Shown piece by piece: positions 9,621 to 18,894 of a stretch of DNA of 64,000 nucleotides. The notes under the pieces are model-generated. The model was given only the letters and a program-made list of their open reading frames with translations. It did not search any database and was not told the DNA's origin. The first letter of the stretch is position 1. Each line of letters starts with the position of its first letter. The stretch comes from Nodosilinea sp. PGN35 (GTDB lineage Bacteria; Cyanobacteriota; Cyanobacteriia; Phormidesmidales; Phormidesmidaceae): NCBI RefSeq assembly GCF_029109325.1, contig NZ_JAQKQJ010000020.1, forward strand, positions 52,454 to 116,453. Reading direction: 5' to 3'. The translations under genes and the position numbers were made by a program.

Positions 9621-10643
9621 ATGGCACCCTGGCGCTGCGACCCCTATCTGTGGGTACACCTGGCTGGATTGGCTACTGTGCCATTGTGGCTCGATCTGTG
9701 CCTGCTGGGGCTGGCGGTGGGGAACCCCACCCTACCGGAGCTAGAACTGGGTGTTCTAATCGTCCTAGGCGTTCTGCCGGTGCTGGCGATGCAGCTGCGG
9801 CAACCCTTTTACATCTTTAGTTTGCCGGGGCTAGCCCTGCGGCCAGGGGCTCTACAGGACGATCAGCGCCGTCTGCTGAGCCAGTTTCGGCGGTGGCGGG
9901 TGCGGCTGGGGGCGCTGCTGGTGCCCGTGCCTTTGGTATGGGTGCTGCTCAAGCTTTACCCCCTGGCGTTTTTGGCCCGCGAGCTGACGCCCTTTGGGGA
10001 TTGGGGCCGCTGGGAAGGTGTGGCGATCGCCGCCCTGAGTTTCGCAATGGCCAATCTGTTCTTGCAGATACCCGTTGCCGTGCTCCAGGTGTTGGCTACG
10101 CCGAACCGCGCTATGGCAAGCGTTTCACCTTACCCTACCGCAACGGTAGCCGCCGACTTTACCTGGATTGGCTTACCGGTGGGCAAAATTCTGCCCGACT
10201 TAGCCCCGAGGCCAACCGCCGATTTGTCGGCACCACCGTCGGCGCAGGGTGTGGAGATCCAAGGGTCTGGGACAGCGGTAGATGCGCCCGCCGTCCACTC
10301 GGGGAGCGACGGGGCCAACACTGAGCCGCCCCTAAGCTCTGGCGTTGAAGCGGTTGAGCCGATCGGTGGTGAAGACTTGCCCCAGGCAGAGCCGTCCCAG
10401 ACCGTAGTGCACGACGCCCCGGGTTGGTCGGAGGTGGCTCCAGCGGCAGTTGTAGACGGTACTAACCCAGAGGATGCAGCGGCCCCTGCCACCGCCGAAC
10501 CCGCAGCTGACGGTGCCGTGGGCAACTATTGGCCCCTGCGTCACCCTGAGGTGAATGGGGACAGCGATGGTGTCATCGATCCAGACGAGGCCGACTATCC
10601 GCAGTCCTTACCCGCGATCGCCACCACTCCCAATATTCGCTAG
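9621..10643 (+). CDS. Low-complexity-tail membrane protein
   Basis: About 340 residues from the ATG at 9621, which has GGAGGAG just upstream; the ATG at 9609 is in frame. The N-terminal ~155 residues hold four hydrophobic segments (WVHLAGLATVPLWLDL first). The remaining half is Pro/Ala/Glu-rich and disordered. This two-part layout matches a cyanobacterial family named for its low-complexity tail. The location directly behind infB, 65 bp downstream, suggests co-transcription. The function is unknown. Confidence 0.8.
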   Translation: MAPWRCDPYLWVHLAGLATVPLWLDLCLLGLAVGNPTLPELELGVLIVLGVLPVLAMQLRQPFYIFSLPGLALRPGALQDDQRRLLSQFRRWRVRLGALLVPVPLVWVLLKLYPLAFLARELTPFGDWGRWEGVAIAALSFAMANLFLQIPVAVLQVLATPNRAMASVSPYPTATVAADFTWIGLPVGKILPDLAPRPTADLSAPPSAQGVEIQGSGTAVDAPAVHSGSDGANTEPPLSSGVEAVEPIGGEDLPQAEPSQTVVHDAPGWSEVAPAAVVDGTNPEDAAAPATAEPAADGAVGNYWPLRHPEVNGDSDGVIDPDEADYPQSLPAIATTPNIR

Positions 10644-10854
10644 GATGTCCCGTCTTCCATAGATGTTTATCAATTCCTGAGACTGTGGCCCCCGGCACAG
10701 TAGCAGCGGTAGGGTTACGCTATCTTATAGAAGTAGTCCTATCTGTGCTCAATGGTTTTGCTGCCCCGCAGACAGCTCGAGCAGCCCCGAGTGCCCCTGA
10801 GCGGTAGAACCGCCTAAAGTTTTGTCAACCCTCCAAAATTCCTTAGAGGCAGCT

Positions 10855-11055
10855 ATGGCCGCAACTCGCTCCGTCAACTCCATGCAGCTTTCTGAACACG
10901 CCCGTATCTGGTTTAGCCTCAAGTCTGCGATTGCCAGCAGCTCCGGCTTTAAAAGCTGGAAGGGTGAGCTGCCCGCCGCCGAGGCCGAAACCGCTCCCTT
11001 AGACCAGCTCGTGCGTCGCTACCTGCGCGAGACCCTAGAAACCCTGGCCTATTAG
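10855..11055 (+). CDS. Small hypothetical protein (66 aa)
   Basis: The ATG at 10855 is preferred (TTAGAGG lies upstream) over an in-frame TTG at 10822. The 66-residue product is soluble, with a helical N-terminal half (MQLSEHARIWFSLKSA) and a charged C-terminal helix (LDQLVRRYLRETLETL). No homologue is recognised. It ends 4 bp inside the stop region of the convergent epimerase gene. Confidence 0.6.
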   Translation: MAATRSVNSMQLSEHARIWFSLKSAIASSSGFKSWKGELPAAEAETAPLDQLVRRYLRETLETLAY

Positions 11056-12041
11056 ATCCTGTAGTACTGCTTATACCAGTCCACAAACCGCTGGATGCCC
11101 GCCTCAATGGGGGTGCTGGGGGCAAAGCCCACGTCGGCCATTAGATCGCCCACGTCGGCGTAGGTGGCGGGCACATCCCCAGGCTGCATGCCGCAGAGCA
11201 CGGTCTGCGCCGTCTTGCCCAGGGCTGCTTCAATCACCTGGATAAAGCGCAGCAGCTCCACGGGCTGGTGGTTACCAATGTTGTAGATCCTGTAGGGAGC
11301 CTGGCTGTCGCTGCTGAGGTCTGTGTTTGCCTTGGGAATATGCGCCATGACCCGCACCACCCCCTCCACCACGTCATCGATATAGGTGAAATCGCGTTTC
11401 ATCTGACCCTGGTTGAACACCTGGATAGGGCGATCGCCCAGAATCGCCTCTACAAACTTGAAGTAGGCCATGTCGGGCCTGCCCCAGGGGCCGTACACCG
11501 TAAAGAATCGCAGCCCTGTGGTGGGAATTTGGTACAGGCTGCTGTAGGCGTGAGCCATCAGCTCGTTGGCCTTTTTGGTAGCCGCGTAAAGCGATACCGG
11601 ATGGTCAACCCGATCGGCCACCGAGAACGGCACCTTGCGGTTCGCCCCGTACACCGAGCTAGATGAGGCAAACACCAGGTGCTCAACCCCCATCATGCGG
11701 CAGCCCTCCAGCAGGTTGAGAAACCCCGAGAGGTTGCTGTCGGAGTAGGCGAAGGGGTTTTCCAGCGAGTAGCGCACCCCCGCCTGGGCCGCCAGGTGAA
11801 TGACGTACTGAAACCGATGGTTGCGAAACAGCGCCAGCATGCCGGCGCGATCGAATAGATCGAGCTGCTCAAAGGTAAAGCCTGGGTGGGGCTCAAGCAG
11901 GGCTAAGCGATCGCGCTTCAGGCCTACATCGTAGTAGTTGTTGAGGTTGTCAATGCCGTAAACCGACTGGCCGCTGTCCAAGAGCCGCCGGGCCACAAAT
12001 GAGCCAATAAACCCCGCTACCCCAGTAACTAGTACAGCGAT
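11052..12041 (-). CDS. NAD-dependent UDP-glucuronate-type epimerase, non-canonical start
   Basis: This is an extended short-chain dehydrogenase. The Rossmann motif TGVAGFIGS, the Y-x3-K pair in LYAATKKANE and the YGPWGRPDM segment match UDP-glucuronate 4-epimerases, which make UDP-galacturonate for surface polysaccharide. The Rossmann strand lies upstream of the first usable GTG (11996). Extending in frame to the stop at 12054-12056 gives no ATG, GTG or TTG. The best initiation site is ATC at 12041, 8 nt after AGGAGG, giving 329 residues; ACG (12047) and GTC (12044) are alternatives. Confidence 0.8.
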   Translation of the reverse strand: MAVLVTGVAGFIGSFVARRLLDSGQSVYGIDNLNNYYDVGLKRDRLALLEPHPGFTFEQLDLFDRAGMLALFRNHRFQYVIHLAAQAGVRYSLENPFAYSDSNLSGFLNLLEGCRMMGVEHLVFASSSSVYGANRKVPFSVADRVDHPVSLYAATKKANELMAHAYSSLYQIPTTGLRFFTVYGPWGRPDMAYFKFVEAILGDRPIQVFNQGQMKRDFTYIDDVVEGVVRVMAHIPKANTDLSSDSQAPYRIYNIGNHQPVELLRFIQVIEAALGKTAQTVLCGMQPGDVPATYADVGDLMADVGFAPSTPIEAGIQRFVDWYKQYYRI

Positions 12042-12233
12042 GACCGTAGCCTCCTAGGGCAAGAAATTTCCATCCGGCTAATGCCCGTAGAGTACCCAGA
12101 GACCCCAAAAATCTTAAGTCTTTTGCCTAATTTTGCCTCCAGCAACCCATACAACAAGCCATCGCCGTCATCGGTGCTAGGATCAGGCGAAAGAAACCAA
12201 AAGAATGGTAAGAGAGAAAGGACGTAGTCGTAC
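12042..12233. promoter_or_regulatory. Divergent promoter region between the epimerase gene and pnp
   Basis: 192 bp that must drive both genes. AGGAGG on the minus strand (12050-12055) serves the epimerase, and GAGAAAGGACG serves pnp, about 10-15 nt before its ATG. No clear sigma-70 -35/-10 pair can be assigned by eye. Confidence 0.4.
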
Positions 12234-14387
12234 ATGCAAGAATTTGAAAAAACAATATCCTTTGGTGGTCGCGATATTCACCTGAGGGGTGGGCTACTGG
12301 CACCCCAGGCCGGGGGCGCGGTGTTAGTACAGTCGGGCGAAACAGCGGTTTTGGTGACCGCAACCCGCTCAGCAGGACGTCAGGGCATCGACTTTTTGCC
12401 TCTGCTGGTCGATTACGAAGAGCGCCTCTACGCCGCTGGCCGCATTCCCGGCGGATTTCTGCGCCGTGAGGGTCGTCCGCCCGAGCGAGCCACGCTTATT
12501 TGTCGCCTGATCGATCGCCCTATGCGACCTCTGTTTCCCCAGTGGCTACGCGACGACATTCAGATCGTCGCCACCACCCTGGCAATGGACGAGCAGGTAC
12601 CTCCCGATGTGCTGGCGGCTACGGGTGCCTCGATCGCGGTGCTATTGGCCAAAATTCCCTTCTATGGCCCGATGGCAGCCGTGCGGGTGGGTCTAGTGGG
12701 CGACGATTTCATCATCAACCCCACCTACAGAGAGGTTGAGACCGGCGATCTCGACCTAGTGGTGGCGGGTTCCCCCGACGGCGTGATTATGGTGGAGGCC
12801 GGAGCCAACCAGCTGCCCGAGGCCGACGTGATTGAGGCCATCGACTTTGGCTACGAAGTGGTGCAAGACCTGATCAAGGCCCAGCTAGAGCTAATCAAAG
12901 AGTTGGGCATTGAGATTGTCACCGAGCAAGAGCCCGAGACCGACCCCACCCTGGCGACCTTCATCGAAGAAAAAACCGCTGCCGCCATCAAAGACGTGCT
13001 GAAGCAGTTCAGCCTCACCAAGCCCGAGCGCGACGAAAAACTCGACGCTATCAAAGACGAGCTGGTCGCCACCATTGACGCCCTTGAGGACGACAACCCG
13101 ATTAAGGTGGCGGTGGCCGAGAACGGTAAAGCCCTGGGCAATACCTACAAGTCGGTGACCAAAAAGCTAATGCGCCAGCAAATTGTCGATGAGAAGGTGC
13201 GGGTCGATGGGCGGCAGCTCGATGAGGTGCGGCCCATCTCCTGCCGAGTTGGGCTGCTGCCCAAGCGAGTGCACGGTACCGGGCTATTTCAGCGCGGCCT
13301 CACCCAGGTGATGTCGGTGGCTACCCTGGGCACCCCCGGTGACGCCCAGATGATGGATGACCTCCACCCCGACGAAGAGAAGCGCTACCTGCACCACTAC
13401 AACTTCCCCCCCTACTCAGTGGGTGAAACTCGACCGATGCGATCGCCCGGTCGCCGAGAAATTGGCCACGGCGCTCTTGCCGAGCGGGCTCTGGTGCCGG
13501 TTTTACCTCCCAAGGAAGAATTTCCCTACGTGATTCGGGTGGTGTCGGAGGTGCTGTCGTCCAACGGTTCGACCTCCATGGGGTCGGTGTGCGGCTCGAC
13601 TCTGTCGCTGATGGATGCTGGGGTGCCCATCACCAAGCCCGTCAGCGGTGCCGCCATGGGCCTGATTAAAGAGGGCGACGAGGTGCGCATTCTCACCGAC
13701 ATCCAGGGGATCGAAGACTTTTTGGGCGATATGGACTTTAAAGTTGCCGGTACCGATAGCGGCATCACCGCCCTGCAAATGGATATGAAAATCACCGGCC
13801 TGCCCCTGGCGGTGATTGCCGACGCCATCAACCAGGCCAAACCCGCCCGGCTGCACATTCTAGAGAAGATGCTGGCCACCATCGACACCCCCAGGGCAGA
13901 GCTATCGCCCTATGCCCCTCGCCTGATCAGCTTTAAAATCGATCCCGAGATGATTGGCATGGTGATTGGCCCCGGCGGCAAGAAGATCAAAGGCATCACC
14001 GAGCAGACAGGAGCCAAAGTCGATATCAACGATGACGGTACCGTTACCGTATCCTCCATTGAGGGCGAAAAGGCCCTTCAGGCTAAGGCCCTAATTGAGG
14101 CCATTGTCTTTAAGCCCGCCGCTGGCGATGTGTTTGTCGGCAAAGTTACCCGCGTTATCCCCATCGGTGCCTTTGTGGAGTTTATGCCTGGACAGGAAGG
14201 CATGGTTCACATTTCGCAGCTGGCCGACTACCGTGTGGCCAAGGTCGAAGACGAAGTCAACGTCGGCGATGAGGTGATCATCAAGGTGCGTGAAATTGAC
14301 GGGCGCGGTCGCATTAACCTGACCCGGTTAAACATTCACCCCGACGAAGCTGCTGCCGCCCGTGCCGCCGCTGAGGTGCGAGCCTAG
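12234..14387 (+). CDS. pnp: Polyribonucleotide nucleotidyltransferase (PNPase)
   Basis: 717 residues, the normal PNPase length. It has two RNase PH domains separated by an alpha-helical domain, then a KH domain (residues ~555-610, GMVIGPGGKKIKGI) and an S1 domain (about 625-695, VFVGKVTRVIPIGAFVEF). The catalytic second core contains GDAQMMDD and the MGSVCGS loop. It degrades RNA 3' to 5' with phosphate and, in cyanobacteria, also adds heteropolymeric tails. It is followed by a strong hairpin. Confidence 0.98.
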   Translation: MQEFEKTISFGGRDIHLRGGLLAPQAGGAVLVQSGETAVLVTATRSAGRQGIDFLPLLVDYEERLYAAGRIPGGFLRREGRPPERATLICRLIDRPMRPLFPQWLRDDIQIVATTLAMDEQVPPDVLAATGASIAVLLAKIPFYGPMAAVRVGLVGDDFIINPTYREVETGDLDLVVAGSPDGVIMVEAGANQLPEADVIEAIDFGYEVVQDLIKAQLELIKELGIEIVTEQEPETDPTLATFIEEKTAAAIKDVLKQFSLTKPERDEKLDAIKDELVATIDALEDDNPIKVAVAENGKALGNTYKSVTKKLMRQQIVDEKVRVDGRQLDEVRPISCRVGLLPKRVHGTGLFQRGLTQVMSVATLGTPGDAQMMDDLHPDEEKRYLHHYNFPPYSVGETRPMRSPGRREIGHGALAERALVPVLPPKEEFPYVIRVVSEVLSSNGSTSMGSVCGSTLSLMDAGVPITKPVSGAAMGLIKEGDEVRILTDIQGIEDFLGDMDFKVAGTDSGITALQMDMKITGLPLAVIADAINQAKPARLHILEKMLATIDTPRAELSPYAPRLISFKIDPEMIGMVIGPGGKKIKGITEQTGAKVDINDDGTVTVSSIEGEKALQAKALIEAIVFKPAAGDVFVGKVTRVIPIGAFVEFMPGQEGMVHISQLADYRVAKVEDEVNVGDEVIIKVREIDGRGRINLTRLNIHPDEAAAARAAAEVRA

Positions 14388-14399
14388 GGTAAGGCCCTA

Positions 14400-14434
14400 G
14401 GGCGCTTGGGGCGAAGAGTTTGCCCTAAGCGCCC
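14400..14434 (+). terminator. Terminator hairpin after pnp
   Basis: 13-bp stem (14400-14412 with 14422-14434, one G-U pair) and a 9-nt loop starting 12 nt after the pnp stop. The stem is very GC-rich, but a proper T run is missing. Confidence 0.65.
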
Positions 14435-14494
14435 CGTCTACAACTGGAGCCGGCCCACGGCTGAGTAAAACTGGTTGTTCAAAAGAGCTGGACG

Positions 14495-15253
14495 ATGGCT
14501 AACCGACTGAGACCGAGGCAGGCGATCGTCCAATTTTTTGGATTAATTGGCGTGGTTGCGGTGACCATGGCAGCTTGCCAAATCCACTTTTCCCCTGGCC
14601 CATCCGCTGGGTTGGGGCAGCCGTCCGTGGGCGTTTTATTTGTGGGCAATAGCCTCACCTACTATAACGACGGCATTGACCATCATCTGAAGGGGCTAGA
14701 GCCCAGCCTTCACATCCAGAGCGTGAGTGAGCCTGGCTATTCCTTCAAAGATCATGCCCAATCCGAAGCTACCCTGAACGCTATTCGCAACGGCGACTGG
14801 ACCTACGTCATTCTGCAAGACCAAAGCCAGCTGCCGGTGATTAATCCAGCCTTTACGGAATACTACGCCAAGATACTCAACCAGGAAATTCGCCAAAGTG
14901 GGACAGAGCCTATCTTGATGATGACCTGGGAGCGACAGGACAGCCTGGAGCAGGGCGTGACCACCGAAAACCTGTCAACTGCCTACACCGCTCTGGGGGA
15001 AACCCTAGGGGCCAGAGTTGCCCCTGTAGGGCTGGCTTTTGCCCTCTCTCGCCAAACCTGGCCCCTGTTGGAGTTGGCCACCCCCGATGCGCACCCTACG
15101 GTGTATGGTACCTACCTGGCTGCCTGTGTGCTGTACGGCTTTCTGTTGGAACGCAACCCCGTGGGCAATCCCTACCGGGATGCCAATATTTCTGTCGATA
15201 TTGCCGCCTATCTGCAACGCTGTGCCGCTGAGATTCTTGGCTACGAGGCCTAG
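14495..15253 (+). CDS. SGNH/GDSL-like hydrolase lipoprotein
   Basis: 252 residues. A lipoprotein signal ends in VTMAAC, with the lipidated Cys at residue 28. The nucleophile block is FVGNSLTYY (Ser about 53), and the Asp-His block appears as PDAHPTVYG near residue 206; QDQS and MTWERQ supply other conserved positions. This is the SGNH hydrolase fold (esterase or deacetylase on lipids or glycans). It is likely anchored in a membrane facing the periplasm. The substrate is unknown. It stands alone between pnp and tpiA. Confidence 0.75.
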   Translation: MANRLRPRQAIVQFFGLIGVVAVTMAACQIHFSPGPSAGLGQPSVGVLFVGNSLTYYNDGIDHHLKGLEPSLHIQSVSEPGYSFKDHAQSEATLNAIRNGDWTYVILQDQSQLPVINPAFTEYYAKILNQEIRQSGTEPILMMTWERQDSLEQGVTTENLSTAYTALGETLGARVAPVGLAFALSRQTWPLLELATPDAHPTVYGTYLAACVLYGFLLERNPVGNPYRDANISVDIAAYLQRCAAEILGYEA

Positions 15254-15387
15254 ACCCGGGTTCTGGCGCTGCGGTTTAGGGCTGACGGACTGCCTAGAGG
15301 CTGACACCGGCTCCCTTGCGTTCTGACTAACCGGTGATCTTGGGCTTGACAGCCTCCTGGGTTACGCAGCGCTGCGGTGAATTGCAT

Positions 15388-15417
15388 TTGCTCCAGGGTG
15401 CCTTTACTTAGTAGGAT
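15388..15417 (+). promoter_or_regulatory. Possible tpiA promoter
   Basis: TTGCTC (15388-15393) and TAGGAT (15412-15417) are separated by 18 bp and lie about 45 bp upstream of the tpiA GTG start. The -35 matches TTGACA in 4 of 6 positions (TTGnnn plus one), so this is only suggestive. Confidence 0.35.
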
Positions 15418-15462
15418 GCAGGGATGCGAGTTGATATGTACAACCCTCGACTTTGAACTACC

Positions 15463-16188
15463 GTGCGAAAAATTGTTATTGCTGGCAACTGGAAAATGTA
15501 CAAGACCCAGGGCGAGACTCTGGACTTTTTGCGTCATTTTCTGGGGCAACTGACCGATACCCCCGATGGCCGCGAAGTGATTCTCTGTGCACCGTTTACG
15601 GCCCTCGGGGCGCTGTCTAAGAGCCTGCACGGAGCCCGAATCAAGGTGGGGGCGCAAAATATTCACTGGATGCCTGAAGGAGCTTTTACCGGAGAAATTT
15701 CAGGGGATATGCTGCGAGAGCTAGGGGTGCGCTACGTGATTGTGGGCCACAGCGAGCGTCGTCAGTACTTTGCCGACACCGACGAAACGGTAAACCTGCG
15801 CCTGCAAGCAGCCCAGAAGTGCGGCCTTACCCCAATTCTGTGCGTGGGTGAGACCAAACGCCAGCGTGACGCGGGTGAAACCGAAGCGGTGATTGCCGCT
15901 CAGATTGAAAAGGGTTTGGTAGGTATTGACCAGAACAATCTGATCATTGCCTACGAACCGATCTGGGCGATCGGCACGGGCGATACCTGCGAAGCTACCG
16001 ATGCCAACCAGGTGATTGGCCGCATTCGCAAGCTGCTGAAAAATCCCGATGTCACCATTCAGTACGGGGGGTCGGTGAAGCCCAGCAACGTCGATGAGCT
16101 GATGGCTCAGCCCGAAATTGACGGAGCCCTGGTAGGGGGAGCCAGTCTAGAACCTGACAGTTTTGCCCGCATTGTCAACTTTCAGTGA
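15463..16188 (+). CDS. tpiA: Triosephosphate isomerase
   Basis: 241 residues, the normal length. The start is GTG; the protein begins with the standard N-terminal strand VIAGNWKMYK, carrying the catalytic Lys. The catalytic His is in VGHSERRQ, the catalytic Glu in IAYEPIWAIGTG, and the phosphate-binding loop is YGGSVKP followed by GALVGGASL. It interconverts dihydroxyacetone phosphate and glyceraldehyde-3-phosphate in glycolysis and the Calvin cycle. Confidence 0.97.
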   Translation: MRKIVIAGNWKMYKTQGETLDFLRHFLGQLTDTPDGREVILCAPFTALGALSKSLHGARIKVGAQNIHWMPEGAFTGEISGDMLRELGVRYVIVGHSERRQYFADTDETVNLRLQAAQKCGLTPILCVGETKRQRDAGETEAVIAAQIEKGLVGIDQNNLIIAYEPIWAIGTGDTCEATDANQVIGRIRKLLKNPDVTIQYGGSVKPSNVDELMAQPEIDGALVGGASLEPDSFARIVNFQ

Positions 16189-16324
16189 CCTACACCTCGA
16201 CTTTCTAAAGTCATCCTGGTAAAACCAGTGCGTCAGCGGCACTCACCCTAAGATAAATGCACGCACAGCCTTGACTGCTAAAACCTCGGGCGTGCGCCGG
16301 TCTAATGCAGGCAAAGGGGAACCC

Positions 16325-16999
16325 ATGAACGTACTGGTGGTGGATATCGGCGGCAGCAACGTCAAGGTTTTAGCCTCGGGGCAAACCGAGGCTCGCAAGT
16401 TTGCTTCTGGATCAGCCATGACGCCAGAGCTGATGGTCGCTGGGGTTAAGGGACTGACCAGCGATTGGCCCTACGACGGGGTAGCGGTGGGTTATCCCGG
16501 TTTGGTGCATAGGGGTGACGTGGTTCAAGAGCCTAAAAACCTGGCTCCGGGGTGGGTAGGTTTTGACTTTGAGGGGGCCTTTGGCTGCCCAGTGCGCTTA
16601 ATTAATGACGCGGCCATGCAGGCGCTGGGCAGCTATGAGAACGGCACCATGCTGTTTTTGGGTCTGGGCACGGGCCTCGGATCCGCTATGGTGGTTGAAG
16701 GGGTAGTGGTTCCCCTGGAGCTGGCTCACTTGCCCTACAAAAAAGGGACCTACGAGAGCTATTTGGGCAAGCGTGCTTTAGAACGCCTGGGCAAAAAGAA
16801 ATGGCGCAGGTACGTGGACACCTGCGTAGGTGAGCTGATCGCGGCTCTACAGATCGATGATGTGGTAATCGGGGGCGGCCAAATTAAGGTGCTGAAGGAA
16901 CTCCCGGCGGGCTGCCGTCCCGGCCACAACCGCAATGCGTTTACCGGTGGGTTCCGGCTGTGGGAGCCGGGCAGAGAGCGCTTTTCGGCGGCTGCCTAG
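16325..16999 (+). CDS. ROK-family sugar kinase (polyphosphate-glucokinase-like)
   Basis: 224 residues from the ATG at 16325, with AAAGGGGA upstream. The ATP/phosphate loop VVDIGGSNVKVL and the second phosphate motif FLGLGTGLGSA are those of the ROK/ASKHA fold, and IINDAAMQALGSY-like catalytic-Asp sequence is present (LINDAAM). The overall pattern resembles polyphosphate- or ATP-dependent glucokinases. The zinc-binding Cys cluster of classical ROK repressor-kinases is absent. The substrate is not proven. Confidence 0.75.
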   Translation: MNVLVVDIGGSNVKVLASGQTEARKFASGSAMTPELMVAGVKGLTSDWPYDGVAVGYPGLVHRGDVVQEPKNLAPGWVGFDFEGAFGCPVRLINDAAMQALGSYENGTMLFLGLGTGLGSAMVVEGVVVPLELAHLPYKKGTYESYLGKRALERLGKKKWRRYVDTCVGELIAALQIDDVVIGGGQIKVLKELPAGCRPGHNRNAFTGGFRLWEPGRERFSAAA

Positions 17000-17043
17000 G
17001 TGGCGATCGCCACTGAGATAAGGCCCGAATTGGGGTGGATACC

Positions 17044-18000
17044 CTAGGTGGCGGGCTGGTCGGCAACGCTTTCAGCCGGGTTAGAGTCACAGCCGTGGGA
17101 GGGGTTTACGGGCTGTACATAGCCCTGGTTGTAGGTGCTGCCGTCGGGCATGGTGGCAAACTCTAGACGGGCTCCGGTCAGGTTGGCGTTGGTGAGGTCA
17201 GCCTCGTAGAGGTCGGCGTAGCGCAGGTCGGCCCCCCGCAGATCGGCATTGGCTAGATCGGCCTGGCGCAAAATAGCGCCGTAGAGGCTCGCCTCTGATA
17301 GGTCGGCTCCCTGGAGTTGGGCTGAGCACAGAGCGGTGTCGCGCAGCTCGGCCTGGGTTAGAGAGGCATTGGTGAGATCGGCTTTGACCAGGCTGACGTG
17401 GAGCATTTGGGCCTGACTGAGGTCAGCCTGCACCAAAATGGCTTCGGAGAGGTCGGCTCCCTGGAGATTGACCTGGTGGAGGGTAGCCTGGGTCAAATTT
17501 GCCCTGTGCAGGACGGCATTGATTAGCTGGGTGCGGGTGAGGTTGGCCCCTGCCATGTTGGCCTCGCGAAAATTTTTGCGGCTGAGGTCTTGACCACTGA
17601 GGTTAGCCCCGGCGAATTCGCACCGCTGACAGCGGCGATTGGGGGAAGAGAGGACCGCCTGGGCGGTAGAGACGGTTTCTGTGGCGGCATCGGCTACCGC
17701 CTCTAGGGTTTGGTAGCGGCTGAGTTGCTCGCGCGCCACTCGCCAAGCGGTAGGGGTGACAGCGGCAAAAAGCACGAGCAGGCTGACGAAGATATTCCAC
17801 CGCATAGGTCGGGCTGGGGTAGTGGTACTGGAGTCGGTGTTCCAATACTCGAAAGCCCAGGCATCGATCAGGAGCGATCGCATCAAGTTGTGATAGGGCT
17901 TGCCCCAGCTTTGTACCAGCTTTGTAAAGGAGTTTGGTCTGGGCCAGGACACCGGCAGTCTATCCGTATTTATACGGATACGGTCTTGAGGGTTCATCAA
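17044..18000 (-). CDS. Membrane-anchored pentapeptide-repeat protein
   Basis: 318 residues. One transmembrane helix (about 69-88, IFVSLLVLFAAVTPTAW) is followed by a short helical stretch and a Cys-rich CQRCEFAGANLSG junction. From about residue 142 to 280 there are continuous A(D/N)LxX pentapeptide repeats that form a right-handed quadrilateral beta-helix. Such proteins are abundant in cyanobacteria and mostly of unknown role. It faces away from a second pentapeptide gene (18895-19944), with one unrelated gene between. Confidence 0.8.
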   Translation of the reverse strand: MMNPQDRIRINTDRLPVSWPRPNSFTKLVQSWGKPYHNLMRSLLIDAWAFEYWNTDSSTTTPARPMRWNIFVSLLVLFAAVTPTAWRVAREQLSRYQTLEAVADAATETVSTAQAVLSSPNRRCQRCEFAGANLSGQDLSRKNFREANMAGANLTRTQLINAVLHRANLTQATLHQVNLQGADLSEAILVQADLSQAQMLHVSLVKADLTNASLTQAELRDTALCSAQLQGADLSEASLYGAILRQADLANADLRGADLRYADLYEADLTNANLTGARLEFATMPDGSTYNQGYVQPVNPSHGCDSNPAESVADQPAT

Positions 18001-18106
18001 AGTATCACAGAGTACCGTCAGTGAATTCGCAGATTCTTGCAGGACGATTGCGTATTCTAAAGGAGCCCTCCTGGAGGGTGCTTAACTCACCCCAGTGTGT
18101 TCTCTA

Positions 18107-18859
18107 ATGATGGACAACTCTCCGTTTCGTCGTATTGTTTTGCCAGCGCTGCTGGCCTCTAGCGCTGGCTTTGCCGCTCTGACCTGGCCCATGGCCTCAG
18201 ATCGCGCTGTGCAGGTTTCGGCACAACTGCCTCAGCCCCTCAGCCACTGGGTCAACTCAGCTCTGATCACCGATCAGCATAAAGAATTTTCGATTCGCTA
18301 CATTGGCTTTGCCATTTTATCGAGTGTAGCGATCGGGGTTGGTACCGCTAAGGCAATGCGCGTTCACCAGGGGCAGGTACAACGCCGACAGACTCTGCTG
18401 GAGCAGGCATTGTCAGGCGAGCAGCCTGCCGTTGAGGGCGATCGCCTGACCATCAACCCCCTAGAGGCCGCCGATGCGGTCGACCGTACCGCCAGCGCTA
18501 GCGCCAAAGGGGCGGCAACGGTGGCCAACCTTGACTGGACTAGCCTGCTGCATTCCACCCCTGAAGCTCAGGTCGAGGCGGAGCTGTTGTCTAGCTCGAT
18601 GGACGAACATAGGCTGTACCACATTCAAGGAGCCGATCGGTGCCGCTGCTTTGCCCTTGCCGTAGAGGGCGAATACTACCGCTACTATCGCAACCGCCCC
18701 AACCTGGACAAAACCCAAGCCCTGATCAAGCAACTCCGGCGGCAGGGCAAAGCGGCCCTTGCTACCCGGGACGACAGCGGCTACGTAGTGTGGGTGCATC
18801 AGCCCGAACAACCGCAGCAGGCTATTCCCTGGTCAGAGGTGGCTATCCGTCAGGGGTGA
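18107..18859 (+). CDS. Hypothetical protein with two N-terminal hydrophobic segments
   Basis: About 250 residues from the ATG at 18107 (another ATG at 18110 and an in-frame GTG at 18095 are alternatives). Hydrophobic segments lie near residues 10-30 and 65-85. The remainder is soluble, with a compact domain (HIQGADRCRCFALAVEGEYYRYYRN...) I cannot assign. It precedes the second pentapeptide-repeat gene by 35 bp on the same strand, so the two may be co-transcribed. Confidence 0.65.
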   Translation: MMDNSPFRRIVLPALLASSAGFAALTWPMASDRAVQVSAQLPQPLSHWVNSALITDQHKEFSIRYIGFAILSSVAIGVGTAKAMRVHQGQVQRRQTLLEQALSGEQPAVEGDRLTINPLEAADAVDRTASASAKGAATVANLDWTSLLHSTPEAQVEAELLSSSMDEHRLYHIQGADRCRCFALAVEGEYYRYYRNRPNLDKTQALIKQLRRQGKAALATRDDSGYVVWVHQPEQPQQAIPWSEVAIRQG

Positions 18860-18894
18860 AAGCCCACTAGGTAAAAGTCAGTTGAGCACTAACA

